Part shown: positions 26,782 through 36,265 of the stretch, piece after piece
How the letters are laid out: every line of letters begins with the position of its first letter
How positions within the stretch are numbered: the first letter of the stretch is position 1
Assembly: GCA_016744595.1 (NCBI GenBank)
Contig: JADGEB010000006.1
Coordinates: 2,498-66,497, forward strand
Source of the DNA: Desulfuromusa sp.
GTDB lineage: Bacteria > Desulfobacterota > Desulfuromonadia > Desulfuromonadales > Geopsychrobacteraceae
Reading direction: 5' to 3'
DNA length: 64,000 nt
Notes under the pieces: model-generated
The model's database searches: none
What the model was told of the DNA's origin: nothing
Seen by the model: the letters and a program-made list of their open reading frames with translations, nothing else
Position numbers and translations under genes: made by a program

Positions 26782-28023
26782 TTAGCGTTGCCCTGCTGAA
26801 GAAATGGTTCTCCTGCCACGAAATTTTGACCTTGTCTTGCTCTTTTGCAACTTAGGTTGAGTCGGTCGACGTGCTGGCTGAGTGGCCCTTTTAGGTGCAG
26901 GGACAGAGTAATCAAAACCTTCCAGATGGTACCGCTCAAGAGGAGACCCCAGAGCCCTCTCGATGGTACGCACCATCAGCTTATCTTCATCGCTCGCCAT
27001 AGTAAAAGCATCACCACTCCGTGCAGCGCGACCTGTACGCCCAATCCGATGGATATAAGCATCGGTCGTATCCGGCATGTCGAAATTAATCACATGCGAA
27101 ACCTGTGATACATCAATTCCGCGGGCTGCGATATCCGTCGCTACCAAGATTTGGTATTTCCCATCACGGAAACCATCCAGAGCAGCCTGACGCCGTGATT
27201 GAGAAAGGTTCCCCTGTAATGATGCGGCACGATAACCACTTTTATCCAGCTTCTCACCAAGCCGCTTAGCCCGGTGCTTGGTTCGGGTAAAGACCAAGAC
27301 CGATTCAGTATCAGTCTGCTGCAACAACTTCAGCAACAGATCAGTCTTGAGATGTTGAGGAACCGGATAGAGAGCATGGGTCACCGTCTCCGCTGGAGCA
27401 ACGGTATCAACCTGTACCGTTTCTGCATTCTGTAGAAGCTCTTGAGCCAAATGGCGAATCTCTTTTGGCATGGTTGCCGAAAAAAGAAGTGTCTGGCGTT
27501 TCACCGGCAGACATTTAACAATCCGACGGATATCAGGGAGGAACCCCATGTCAAACATCCGATCGGCCTCATCGAGAACCAAAATATCCAATTTGCTCAG
27601 ATCGATGGTTGATTGTCTAATATGATCAAGCAACCGTCCTGGGCAAGCAACGACAATCTCAGCACCACGTTTCAACTTAGAAATCTGTGGGTTGATGCCA
27701 ACTCCGCCATAAATCGTTACACTGCGCAAACCACTCTGCTGCCCCAAAAGGTTCAGTGATGTATGAATCTGCTCTGCAAGTTCACGGGTGGGAGCAATGA
27801 TGAGAGCCCGGACACAGCCACGCCGACCCTTCATCAGTTGGTGCAGGATCGGCAAGCCAAATGCTGCGGTTTTACCAGTCCCGGTCTGTGCCAGCCCCAT
27901 AACATCACGATGCTGCATAATCTTCGGGATTGCCTGCTCTTGAATCGGTGTCGGTTGGGTAAATCCTGCCTCGACAACCCCGGCAATAATTTTCGAGTGG
28001 AAGTTAAAGTTTGTGAAATCCAT
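26782..28023 (-). CDS. rhlE: DEAD-box ATP-dependent RNA helicase, RhlE type
   Basis: 413 residues. Helicase core motifs in order: Q motif GFTQPTPIQEQAIP, motif I AQTGTGKT, PTRELA, DEAD, SAT, then TDIAARGID and HRIGRTGRA. The C-terminal 50 residues are basic (Arg/Lys/Pro rich), as in RhlE proteins that act on ribosome assembly and RNA decay. A long leader with its own promoter and an intrinsic-terminator-like hairpin precedes it. Confidence 0.93.
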   Translation of the reverse strand: MDFTNFNFHSKIIAGVVEAGFTQPTPIQEQAIPKIMQHRDVMGLAQTGTGKTAAFGLPILHQLMKGRRGCVRALIIAPTRELAEQIHTSLNLLGQQSGLRSVTIYGGVGINPQISKLKRGAEIVVACPGRLLDHIRQSTIDLSKLDILVLDEADRMFDMGFLPDIRRIVKCLPVKRQTLLFSATMPKEIRHLAQELLQNAETVQVDTVAPAETVTHALYPVPQHLKTDLLLKLLQQTDTESVLVFTRTKHRAKRLGEKLDKSGYRAASLQGNLSQSRRQAALDGFRDGKYQILVATDIAARGIDVSQVSHVINFDMPDTTDAYIHRIGRTGRAARSGDAFTMASDEDKLMVRTIERALGSPLERYHLEGFDYSVPAPKRATQPARRPTQPKLQKSKTRSKFRGRRTISSAGQR

Positions 28024-28340
28024 TTATTCCTTCTTTATCAAGCTTGTCCTAATTATCTGAATATTACTGTGACGAGGAAATAGACACCTACGGACAGGCT
28101 CATGAATAAAAAAAGGCTCCAGAATATCCCGGAGCCTTGAAGAATGTCTTTTTCAGTCTTGGAACAGTACCATTATAGTCATCTTTCGTTCTTTTTTCAC
28201 TTAAGAACGGTAACAACTGCCGAGACTTTAGCAGGCATAGAGAGTAGAAGTCAAGCTGGCAGAATACCGTCAAAACGACAACACCCTGAAAATATGATAC
28301 AATCCGGCAATCACAGAAAATTACTACAAAAGGATTTTCT
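28024..28340 (-). promoter_or_regulatory. rhlE promoter and leader with an internal terminator-like hairpin
   Basis: Minus strand: -35 GTGAAA (28200-28195), 17-base spacer, -10 TATAAT (28177-28172), start near 28165. The leader then contains AAGGCTCC/GGAGCCTT arms (28138-28131 and 28120-28113) with a 10-base loop and seven T, i.e. a complete intrinsic terminator 80-90 bases before the rhlE start codon. This suggests conditional readthrough, as often seen for helicase and cold-shock genes. A short stand-alone RNA is the alternative. The rest, to 28340, is the promoter side of the lipoprotein gene. Confidence 0.5.
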
Positions 28341-28760
28341 ATGCTTTACAAACTTTGTATTGAAAAATCCGTACAGTTTAGATCAGCTCGCAAGCAGAAA
28401 AAACTGCTTCCCCTTTGTCTTATCTTTCTATCACTTGTCGTAGTCGGGTTTTTACCGGGCTGTGCCAATCATAAGGTAAATACACAAGAGCTGCTAAATG
28501 AAGACTATCACACCTTATCAAACGACAACTTAACTCTGTATTTCTATAAACTAGAAGATCAAATTGAAGTTATTGAACGCAAACAAACAGGTTCATCAAT
28601 CAGCCTGGGTTTAGGCTTGGGTAGTTTTGGGCACCGCAGTGGGGGAAGTGGTAGTATCGGGGTGACAACAGGCGGCAGTCAACAGAAAATTGCTACCGAT
28701 CTACGTAACCGACGAAATGAAGTAAGACTAGAACTGCAACATCGTGGGATTATTCCATAG
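28341..28760 (+). CDS. Small lipoprotein of unknown function
   Basis: 139 residues, AAGGA upstream of the ATG. The N-terminal basic stretch, hydrophobic segment and LPGC give a lipoprotein signal with the lipid-bearing cysteine near residue 41. The mature part has a helical section (LSNDNLTLYFYKLEDQIEVIE), a Gly/Ser-rich linker (LGLGLGSFGHRSGGSGS) and a charged C-terminus. No named family recognised. Its frame, start site and signal make it a real gene. Confidence 0.7.
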   Translation: MLYKLCIEKSVQFRSARKQKKLLPLCLIFLSLVVVGFLPGCANHKVNTQELLNEDYHTLSNDNLTLYFYKLEDQIEVIERKQTGSSISLGLGLGSFGHRSGGSGSIGVTTGGSQQKIATDLRNRRNEVRLELQHRGIIP

Positions 28761-28773
28761 TTTTTTTTTGCAG

Positions 28774-29655
28774 TCACGTAGCTGTCAGCACGATTGGCGC
28801 CTCAAGATAGCTCCTGACTGTACCCAAGAAATCTGCGGCATCTGCTCCATCCAGAACCCGGTGGTCAGCAGAAAGAGTTAAACGCATCATCAGGGCAACA
28901 TTTGGTTCCCCCTGACCATCAACCACAACCTCACCCTTAATTGAACCGACTGAAAGAACCGCAGCTTGCGGGGGAGTAATAATTGCACCAAAAGATTCAA
29001 CCCCGAGCATACCCATATTTGTAATAGTAAATGTCCCACCACTCATTTCCGCCTCTGTTAATTGACTATTATTAGCAGCTTTATCTGCAAGGCTCTTGGA
29101 AATTTCACTAATTTGCAGCAAGCTCAACTGGTGACAGCTATGCAACACCGGGTAATATAAGCCACGATCGGTAGCAGCAGCTATGGCAATATTGACGTCG
29201 GAGAGTTCAACCCCCTGCTCACCGTTCCAGGTTGCATTCACCCATGGATGTTCGACCAACGCCCGAGCCGTCGCAGCAAGAACAAAATCATTAATAGTCA
29301 CACCAAGATCATGACGAAAACGAACAACATCGGTCATATCCACAGAGATCGTCACATAGAAATGGGGAATTGTTTGCCATGCATGTTCCATTTTACGAGC
29401 CAGTAAACGCCGAACTTTAATTGACTTTTCCCGTTCAGGAAGATGGGATAAAGAGATTTTCTGCTGATACGCTGTCTTGTTATTCCTACCTTCGTCAAAA
29501 GAAGTCTGTGTCTGTTCAATATCCGCTAAGATGATTTTCCCCTGCAAACCACTACCACGCAAAGAACTCCAGTCTATTCCCAACTCAGCAGCCAACTTTC
29601 GTGCAGCAGGCGACACACGGATAGATCCACTCTTACTTTTTTCAAGTCCAGTCAT
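28774..29655 (-). CDS. 2-oxo acid dehydrogenase E2-type acyltransferase lacking a lipoyl domain
   Basis: 293 residues from the ATG at 29655 (AAGGAG upstream). A peripheral subunit-binding domain lies at the N-terminus (RVSPAARKLAAELGID...GSGLQGKI), followed by the catalytic acyltransferase domain with the active-site motif HRVLDGADAADF and TFTITNMGMLGVESFGAII. Normal E2 chains begin with one or more lipoyl domains carrying DKA; none is present, and no E1, E3 or lipoate genes are adjacent. It may work with a lipoyl domain from another chain, or have been re-purposed. The upstream neighbour is a radical SAM gene, 38 bases away. Confidence 0.85.
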   Translation of the reverse strand: MTGLEKSKSGSIRVSPAARKLAAELGIDWSSLRGSGLQGKIILADIEQTQTSFDEGRNNKTAYQQKISLSHLPEREKSIKVRRLLARKMEHAWQTIPHFYVTISVDMTDVVRFRHDLGVTINDFVLAATARALVEHPWVNATWNGEQGVELSDVNIAIAAATDRGLYYPVLHSCHQLSLLQISEISKSLADKAANNSQLTEAEMSGGTFTITNMGMLGVESFGAIITPPQAAVLSVGSIKGEVVVDGQGEPNVALMMRLTLSADHRVLDGADAADFLGTVRSYLEAPIVLTAT

Positions 29656-29693
29656 TTCCTGTCTCCTTCGCCAAAGATACCTTATTACAGGCA

Positions 29694-31439
29694 TCAGCAG
29701 CAGCTAACTTCTTCACCACAAATACCGCAACGTCGACAACCGGGGACGCATCGAGGTGTCATTTTTTCCTGTTGTGCACGCTGGTATTCTTGCCAGAGAT
29801 ATTTACGCTCAACGCCTTGATCGATAATCTCCCAAGGGAATAATTCATCCATACCTCTCTCACGGGTAACATAAAAATCAAGAGCTAGTTCAGACTTCTT
29901 ACACAACTGTTTCAAGTTCTCTCCAGCGGCAAGAGCAGGTAAAAGTTTTCCAATACGTCGATCGCCACGCGACAAAAACGTCTGCAGAATCGCGGCACGA
30001 ATCGATTCACTATTCATTCGAGTGTTGTGAATTCGTGAAATTGCAGATTGTAAATAACGAAGTTTTTTCTTAAGACTTTTTTCCTGCTGCATTCCTGCCC
30101 ATTGAAACGGTGTAAACGGTTTTGGAATAAATGGGTTAATACTCAAGGTCAGGTTTCCGAGCTGCCCTCGTTTGCGGCCAGCTTCACGCCAGATGGTAGC
30201 GATACTCTCGGTCAGGGTGATAATTGCATCGATATCGCTCTGCTGTTCACCGGGAAAGCCGATGATGAAATAGAGCTTCAAATTCTTAATACCGCCATCT
30301 GCAAGTAATTGTACCGACGCTAAGATCTGTTCTTCATCAATCCCTTTATTAATAAAATCACGCAACCTTTGACTTCCAGCTTCAGGGGCAATTGCAACGG
30401 ACTTGTGTCCCGCTTGATGTAAAATCTCAACTTCACCTGCGGTCAGAGCATCAAGTCGGATACTCGACATAGAAATTTGGCCATCTCTGTCCAGAACCCC
30501 CTTTTGTAACTCAAGTATATTTGAATAATCAGCAACTGCTGCTGCAACCAACCCGATCCGGTCACGGTGGCAAAGTCCTACATCAACTTGTTCCAAAAGA
30601 TTATCCAGACTCCGCTCCCTCGGAGGCAAGTAGACAAATCCCGCGGCACAAAATCGACAACCACGCGAACAGCCACGCGAAACCTCAGATAAGGCCATGT
30701 TGCCAAACTCGGTATCATCAGTTTGAATAAAGCTGCGGCTGGGAGACTGATCCAAATCGTTCAAAAACTGTCTAACAACATGTCGTGGGGCATTCGGTTC
30801 AGGATTAAAGTGAAGCACCTCACCCGTCTCTTGGTAACCTGGGTCATATAAACTTGGGACATATATTCCCTGTAACTGAGCTAACTTATCAAGACAATCT
30901 TTTCGGCTCTCAGTTACATTGTGCAACACATTCAGGAGACTGGGAATAATCGGTTCCGCTTCACCAACCGCAACCAGATCAACAATGTCAGCTAAAGGTT
31001 CAGGGTTAATAAACGCACAAACCCCTCCGAACAGAATCAACGGCCAGGAAGAGTCACGGTCTGCCGAATAAAAAGGCAGTCCTGATAAACTGAAAATCAA
31101 TGGAAGGTTGAGATAGTCATTTTCAAAAGATATGGAAAATGCAATCAGGTCGAAATCGGTTAATCGATGTCCCGATTCGAGAGAACCCAATAAAAATCCG
31201 GATCGCTCACATTGCACTAAATCATCTTTATCGGGAAGAAAGAAACGCTCACACAAGCAGTCATTACGCTGGTTAAAAAGGTGATAAACCGTTAAGAAGC
31301 CAAGGTTACTCATCCCCTGATGATAGGTATTTGGATAAACCAAAGCAATCCGGAAACGATCTTCATTCCAAGAATGAAATATCGTACCCGTCTCTTTTCT
31401 GACCCTCAGTTTATTACCGTGATGATGGTTTCTGGACAT
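29694..31439 (-). CDS. Radical SAM protein with N-terminal cobalamin-binding-like domain
   Basis: 581 residues. An N-terminal Rossmann-like region (IALVYPNTYHQGMSNLGFLTV, LILFGGVCAFINPEPLADI) resembles the B12-binding domain of this radical SAM class. The SAM cluster motif is CSRGCRFC (C-x3-C-x2-C) at about residue 256. A downstream radical SAM barrel follows (GHKSVAIAPEAGSQRLR, KLYFIIGFPGE). The C-terminus adds a cysteine-rich tail, GCRRCGICGE and a final CC, which may bind a second cluster. Related proteins of unknown role are common in Deltaproteobacteria. The substrate is unknown. Confidence 0.85.
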   Translation of the reverse strand: MSRNHHHGNKLRVRKETGTIFHSWNEDRFRIALVYPNTYHQGMSNLGFLTVYHLFNQRNDCLCERFFLPDKDDLVQCERSGFLLGSLESGHRLTDFDLIAFSISFENDYLNLPLIFSLSGLPFYSADRDSSWPLILFGGVCAFINPEPLADIVDLVAVGEAEPIIPSLLNVLHNVTESRKDCLDKLAQLQGIYVPSLYDPGYQETGEVLHFNPEPNAPRHVVRQFLNDLDQSPSRSFIQTDDTEFGNMALSEVSRGCSRGCRFCAAGFVYLPPRERSLDNLLEQVDVGLCHRDRIGLVAAAVADYSNILELQKGVLDRDGQISMSSIRLDALTAGEVEILHQAGHKSVAIAPEAGSQRLRDFINKGIDEEQILASVQLLADGGIKNLKLYFIIGFPGEQQSDIDAIITLTESIATIWREAGRKRGQLGNLTLSINPFIPKPFTPFQWAGMQQEKSLKKKLRYLQSAISRIHNTRMNSESIRAAILQTFLSRGDRRIGKLLPALAAGENLKQLCKKSELALDFYVTRERGMDELFPWEIIDQGVERKYLWQEYQRAQQEKMTPRCVPGCRRCGICGEEVSCC

Positions 31440-31525
31440 GGCGTCATTTAAGCACAGCTGGATACAGAAAAAAAAGGGGGAGGAGAAAAGAGTAGAGACA
31501 TTGGAAAGAAGAAGTTGTCATTGAT

Positions 31526-33430
31526 TTATTTAAGTAGCTTCGTAATGATTTCTTGATATTTTGTTTCGATAACATGGCGCTTCTTCTTCAGAGTGTTAGT
31601 CAGTTCCTCACCCATTTTAAATTCTTTATCCAAAAAATGAATATTCTGGAGTTTTTCGAATGGCTTAAACCCGTGCTTAGGGTGCAACAAGCGATTAATC
31701 TCTACCTTAACCCGATTGAGGCTTTGTTTATCCATTAACAAGTTATCCGTTGACTCTTCTCCATGTTCAAATTTGCCGCTGATAAAATTTCTTAATTGTT
31801 CAAAATCTGGGACAATCAATGCTCCAAGCCCCTTTTTATCCTGACCAACTAACACCGCATCACTAACGAAAGGTAACTTTGTAATTGCCGACTCGATGCG
31901 ACTAGGGTCAATATTTTCACCACTGGCCAGAACAATAATCTCTTTAGAACGTCCAGTAATGACAAGCTCGCCAGTGAGTGTCAGCTTACCCAAATCCCCA
32001 GTTTTGAAGAAACCATCTGCAGTGAAAGCTTTATCGTTCTCCTCATCATTATCATAATAACCTGGAAAAACTTGATCACCACGAAGCTGAATTTCACCGA
32101 CCTCTCCAGCAGCCAGAGTTCCACCATCATCACCAATGATTCTTAGCTCTGTATTTTTTGTTGGTGGCCCCAATGTACCAAAAATGTCACAATGAACAGA
32201 CCTTCCTGCAATGGCTGGGGCACATTCAGTCATACCATAAGCATTAACGATACGAATTCCGATAGCATCAATCCATTCGTCCAAGTAGGGTGGAAGACTA
32301 CCGCCACCGCTGATTGCCATCCGCAATCGACCTCCAAATTTTTCCTGAACCAACCGTAACTTCTTTTTTGCAAGTAGATTCAATGGAATCAGTAACAACA
32401 ACATGATTCCAGCTGTCAACTTACGCCAAAATCGTTTTAAGATAAAAACTTTAGTAAAAACAGGGAGTTGATTGTAGAATATCCGTCGATAACGATTATA
32501 TCGAGCTGACACTCCAACCAACTGCTTAAATATGCGCGCTTTTCGTGGATTCTGTTTTTCCAGTGTCTGGTTGATCTTACTGTACATTGATTCCCACAGT
32601 CGCGGCACGGTTGCTACCATGGATGGCTGGTATTTTTCCAAATCGGCAGCAAAAGTTTTCACTGAAGAATAGACAATACAACAGCCCTTAGAAAGGGCGA
32701 TATATTCAGCAGCCCGCTCAAAGATATGCCAACTAGGAAGAATTGAAACCCATCTGTCATCTTCATGTAGATCAATGAGTTCTGGAAGATTTCGGACATT
32801 GTACATAATATTGCGATGGTTAAGCAGTACCCCTTTTGGCACTCCGGTCGTTCCGGAGGTATAGATCAGAGTGAAGATATCTTCCGTTGTAATAGCATAA
32901 CGTTGAGCAATAAAATGCTCAGTATCAGCTGTACTGATACTGCGATCTTTCAGAATATCGTTATAACTATAAATATTGTCAAACCACTTATGAGTCTTAC
33001 CCCCTTCAATAACAAAAATGGCTTTTAGGTTTTTAAGCCCCTTAAGCATCTCTTCGTGTGCCTTGAGTAGCATTTCTGTTTCTATGACGAGAAATTCACA
33101 GTCGGCATGCTGCAAGATAAATTCTAATTCGCGAGTCGGAGTATCGCTGCCTCGCGGGACACTTATAGCGCCGAGAGACAGGAGTGCAAAGTCGGTGACA
33201 ATCCAGCCATAGCGATTATCTGAGAGCAACATAACCTTGCTCCCCTGACGAACCTTATGGGAACCAAAGGCTTTCGCAAGAACAAGAGCGTCATCAAATA
33301 GTTTTTGATAACTGACTTCAAATTCGGCATCAGAAGAGCGATATACAAAGGCGATTCTTTCAGCATATTCAACGCTGCTATGAAGCAACATGTCGAACAA
33401 GGTTCCTTTGGGTAGATTTGTATCTGGCAT
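31526..33430 (-). CDS. Long-chain acyl-CoA synthetase (AMP-forming)
   Basis: 634 residues. Activates fatty acids to acyl-CoA through an acyl-adenylate. AMP-binding signature YTSGTTGVPKG, NAYGMTECAP, GDLGKLTLTGELVITGRSKEIIVLASGENIDP. The ~70-residue insertion between the signature and the GMTE motif (ARYNRYRRIFYNQLP...) is typical of the FAA1-type branch. Single gene on the minus strand. Confidence 0.93.
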   Translation of the reverse strand: MPDTNLPKGTLFDMLLHSSVEYAERIAFVYRSSDAEFEVSYQKLFDDALVLAKAFGSHKVRQGSKVMLLSDNRYGWIVTDFALLSLGAISVPRGSDTPTRELEFILQHADCEFLVIETEMLLKAHEEMLKGLKNLKAIFVIEGGKTHKWFDNIYSYNDILKDRSISTADTEHFIAQRYAITTEDIFTLIYTSGTTGVPKGVLLNHRNIMYNVRNLPELIDLHEDDRWVSILPSWHIFERAAEYIALSKGCCIVYSSVKTFAADLEKYQPSMVATVPRLWESMYSKINQTLEKQNPRKARIFKQLVGVSARYNRYRRIFYNQLPVFTKVFILKRFWRKLTAGIMLLLLIPLNLLAKKKLRLVQEKFGGRLRMAISGGGSLPPYLDEWIDAIGIRIVNAYGMTECAPAIAGRSVHCDIFGTLGPPTKNTELRIIGDDGGTLAAGEVGEIQLRGDQVFPGYYDNDEENDKAFTADGFFKTGDLGKLTLTGELVITGRSKEIIVLASGENIDPSRIESAITKLPFVSDAVLVGQDKKGLGALIVPDFEQLRNFISGKFEHGEESTDNLLMDKQSLNRVKVEINRLLHPKHGFKPFEKLQNIHFLDKEFKMGEELTNTLKKKRHVIETKYQEIITKLLK

Positions 33431-33539
33431 TTAGAACAAGCCCCTGAATGTTTGAATGAAACCAATCACGATCAATAGAAATCAACCAAGTAAATGTAAC
33501 ATTCTATTTGTTTTACTTCGAGCTTTTCTACTTTTCTGC

Positions 33540-33568
33540 AAAAAAAAAAGGAGCCACAAAGTGGCTCC
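33540..33568 (-). terminator. Intrinsic terminator of the dcw cluster
   Basis: Minus strand: GGAGCCAC and GTGGCTCC arms with a 3-base loop followed by ten T. It lies about 145 bases past the ftsZ stop codon and closes the cluster. Confidence 0.88.
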
Positions 33569-33711
33569 AGTGACGAGGGAGTCGTCGGGAATTCATAAAA
33601 TAGTACAGAAAGCTGTACATCTGCCGGGCGGAGAACCGGCTTACATCACAACAATAATCATGTTACTTCTTCTTCATCAACTATCTGGCTGCAGAACAGC
33701 GAAAATATATC

Positions 33712-34893
33712 TCAATCGACCCGGCGACGCAGGAAGGTTGGAATATCAAATTGCTCATCATCAACAAACAAGTCATGAGCTTGGTTGGACAATTCCCGCG
33801 TTCTGCGAGTACTTGGTGAAACAAGTTGCTGATTGCGGATATGGGTCGGCACATCAAGGTCTGCTTTGGCACTCACTTGTGCCAGTGTTTGCGAACGATG
33901 ATCAACTATATCTTCAACCTCTTGTTTTTCTTCAAAGGAATCTCCGAATCCAGTGGCAATTGCAGTGATCTTGATTTTCTCTCCAAGGTCTTCATCAATC
34001 ACCAGGCCAACAATAATATTGGCATCTTCATGGACTTTTTCGTGGATAATAGTTGAGGCTTCTTCAAATTCTTCCATGGTCATACTTGATGAGCCAGAAA
34101 TATTGACCAGCACACCCATTGCACCAGAGATATCGACCTCTTCGAGCAGCGGACTGCTGATTGCGTTATGTGCAGCTTCAGCAGCACGTCGCTCACCCTC
34201 AGCAATACCAATTCCCATCATTGCCATGCCATGATTACTCATTACGGTCCGCACATCGGCAAAGTCGACATTTATCAGACCCTCAGTTGTAATCAAATCA
34301 GAAATGCCCTGAACTGCTTGACGCAAAACATCATCAGCCGGCTTGAAGGCATCGAGAATACTCATATGCTTACCAGCCAAACCGAGCAAACGATCATTAG
34401 GAACAACAACGAGAGAATCTACAACTTCACGCAATTCTGCAATTCCCGCATCTGCCCGCTTCATCCGCTGACGGCCTTCGCGAGTAAACGGCTTAGTTAC
34501 GACACCTACGGTTAGTGCACCTGCCTCTTTTGCTGCCGCAGCTATGATTGGTGCAGCTCCGGTACCGGTCCCCCCCCCCATGCCAGCAGCGACAAAAATC
34601 ATGTCGGCTCCTTCAAACATTTCAACCAGACGTTGCTTATCTTCTTCTGCTGCCTGACGGCCAATTTCAGGATTGGCACCCGCCCCCAACCCTTTCGTCA
34701 AATGGCCACCAAGTTGAATTTTCATGGAGGCATCACTACGCCGTAGTGCCTGCGCATCAGTATTTGCCGTTAGAAACTCTACCCCTTCAACATTGCTGCG
34801 AATCATTGTATTGACGGCATTTCCACCACCACCACCGACACCAACAACCTTAATTTTTGCAGCTTGATCCAATGCTGCTTCGAACTGAAACAT
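33712..34893 (-). CDS. ftsZ: Cell division protein FtsZ
   Basis: 393 residues from the ATG at 34893 (GAGGGAG upstream); an ATG seven codons earlier also has a good site (GGGAGGG) and cannot be excluded. Tubulin-like GTPase forming the Z ring. Signature GMGGGTGTGAAPIIA, early VGVGGGGGNAVNTM, T7-loop region NVDFADVRTVM. The conserved C-terminal tail IPTFLRRRVD that binds FtsA is present. Confidence 0.98.
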   Translation of the reverse strand: MFQFEAALDQAAKIKVVGVGGGGGNAVNTMIRSNVEGVEFLTANTDAQALRRSDASMKIQLGGHLTKGLGAGANPEIGRQAAEEDKQRLVEMFEGADMIFVAAGMGGGTGTGAAPIIAAAAKEAGALTVGVVTKPFTREGRQRMKRADAGIAELREVVDSLVVVPNDRLLGLAGKHMSILDAFKPADDVLRQAVQGISDLITTEGLINVDFADVRTVMSNHGMAMMGIGIAEGERRAAEAAHNAISSPLLEEVDISGAMGVLVNISGSSSMTMEEFEEASTIIHEKVHEDANIIVGLVIDEDLGEKIKITAIATGFGDSFEEKQEVEDIVDHRSQTLAQVSAKADLDVPTHIRNQQLVSPSTRRTRELSNQAHDLFVDDEQFDIPTFLRRRVD

Positions 34894-35035
34894 GACTCCC
34901 TCTTGATTAGGCATTATGCCCTCCCTAACGCTGCGTTTCCGGCTTCTCCGCGAACCCAAAAACTAGTTATATTTAAGTAAGCTTAACTTACCAATATTCG
35001 ATTTATTTTACAAGTAATTATCATATAATTATCGA

Positions 35036-36265
35036 TTAAAAAAACTCGCTAAACCACTCTTTCATTCGCTGGGAAACCCGCTCAAATACGTTCTTTTCTC
35101 CAATTTTAAAGTTCTGTGCTTGAGTATTCATGCTCCCATACTTCACCAAGCCAACTCCGGTAGCATAAATCGGAGAATTAACAACATCAGTCAAGCCACC
35201 AATATCCAGTGGATTACCGCGTCGTACGGGAAGATTAAAAACCTGCTCTGCCAGTTCTGGCATCCCAGGCAGAATTGCACTACCACCAGTAATAACAATC
35301 CCCGAGGCAATCAAATCGCTGTAACCACTTTTGTTGATTTCACGATTCACCAACGAAAATATTTCTTCAACCCGAGGTTCAAGAATTTCCGCTAACAGTT
35401 GCCGTGATAAAATTCGAGATTCGCGGCCACCAACCGATGGAACCTCTATCGTCTCGTCTTTCCCGACCATAGAGGTCAAACAACAACCATATGACTGCTT
35501 AATTTTTTCTGCCTCTCCCATAGGAGTTCGCAAACCCACCGCAATATCGTTGGTCAGATGATCGCCACCAATGGATAAAACTGAAGTATGCTTGATTGCA
35601 CCTTCCGAAAAAATCGCAATATCAGCAGTCCCGCCACCGATATCGACCAACGCAACACCCAACTCTTTTTCATCAGAAGACAACACCGCTTCAGAGCTGG
35701 CTAATTGTTCAAGAACAATATCCGCAACGTCTGTCCCAGCCCGGTTACAGCTCTTGATAATATTCTGAGCACTAGCCACTGCTCCGGTGACAATATGAAC
35801 CTTTGCCTCCAAGCGTACCCCACTCATTCCCAGTGGTTCACGGATGCCATCCTGATCATCAATAATAAATTCTTGAGGCAGAATATGCATGACTTCACGA
35901 TCCATCGGGATTGCTATCGCCTTGGCGGCGTCAATCACCCTCTGTAAATCTTCATTCGTCACTTCTCGATTTTTAATTGCAATCACACCCTGTGAATTAA
36001 GTCCCTTGATGTGTCCGCCCGCAATTCCGGCAAAAACCGATTTAATCTCACATCCAGCCATCAATTCGGCTTCACGAATTGCCTTCTGGATTGCAGAAAC
36101 GGTACTCTCAATATTAATCACGACACCTTTGCGTAATCCTTTTGACGGGCTAGTCCCTATGCCAACAACGTCCAACCCTTCTTCCGTCATATTGCCAACA
36201 ATACAGCAAATTTTTGTAGTACCGATATCGAGTCCAACGATTAAATTTTCAGTTCTTTTACTCAT
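35036..36265 (-). CDS. ftsA: Cell division protein FtsA
   Basis: 409 residues. Actin-like ATPase that tethers FtsZ to the membrane. Phosphate-binding motifs GLDIGTTKICC and ALVDIGGGTADIAIF, SHS2-type 1C region (HILPQEFIIDDQDG), and a C-terminal amphipathic helix (RVSQRMKEWFSEFF) for membrane attachment. Its start overlaps the ftsQ stop by ATGA. Confidence 0.97.
   Translation of the reverse strand: MSKRTENLIVGLDIGTTKICCIVGNMTEEGLDVVGIGTSPSKGLRKGVVINIESTVSAIQKAIREAELMAGCEIKSVFAGIAGGHIKGLNSQGVIAIKNREVTNEDLQRVIDAAKAIAIPMDREVMHILPQEFIIDDQDGIREPLGMSGVRLEAKVHIVTGAVASAQNIIKSCNRAGTDVADIVLEQLASSEAVLSSDEKELGVALVDIGGGTADIAIFSEGAIKHTSVLSIGGDHLTNDIAVGLRTPMGEAEKIKQSYGCCLTSMVGKDETIEVPSVGGRESRILSRQLLAEILEPRVEEIFSLVNREINKSGYSDLIASGIVITGGSAILPGMPELAEQVFNLPVRRGNPLDIGGLTDVVNSPIYATGVGLVKYGSMNTQAQNFKIGEKNVFERVSQRMKEWFSEFF

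Noticed and set aside
28144-28443. Plus-strand open frame of 99 codons overlapping the lipoprotein start
   Set aside because: It covers the rhlE promoter and the start of a better-supported gene, with no ribosome-binding site and no recognisable motif.
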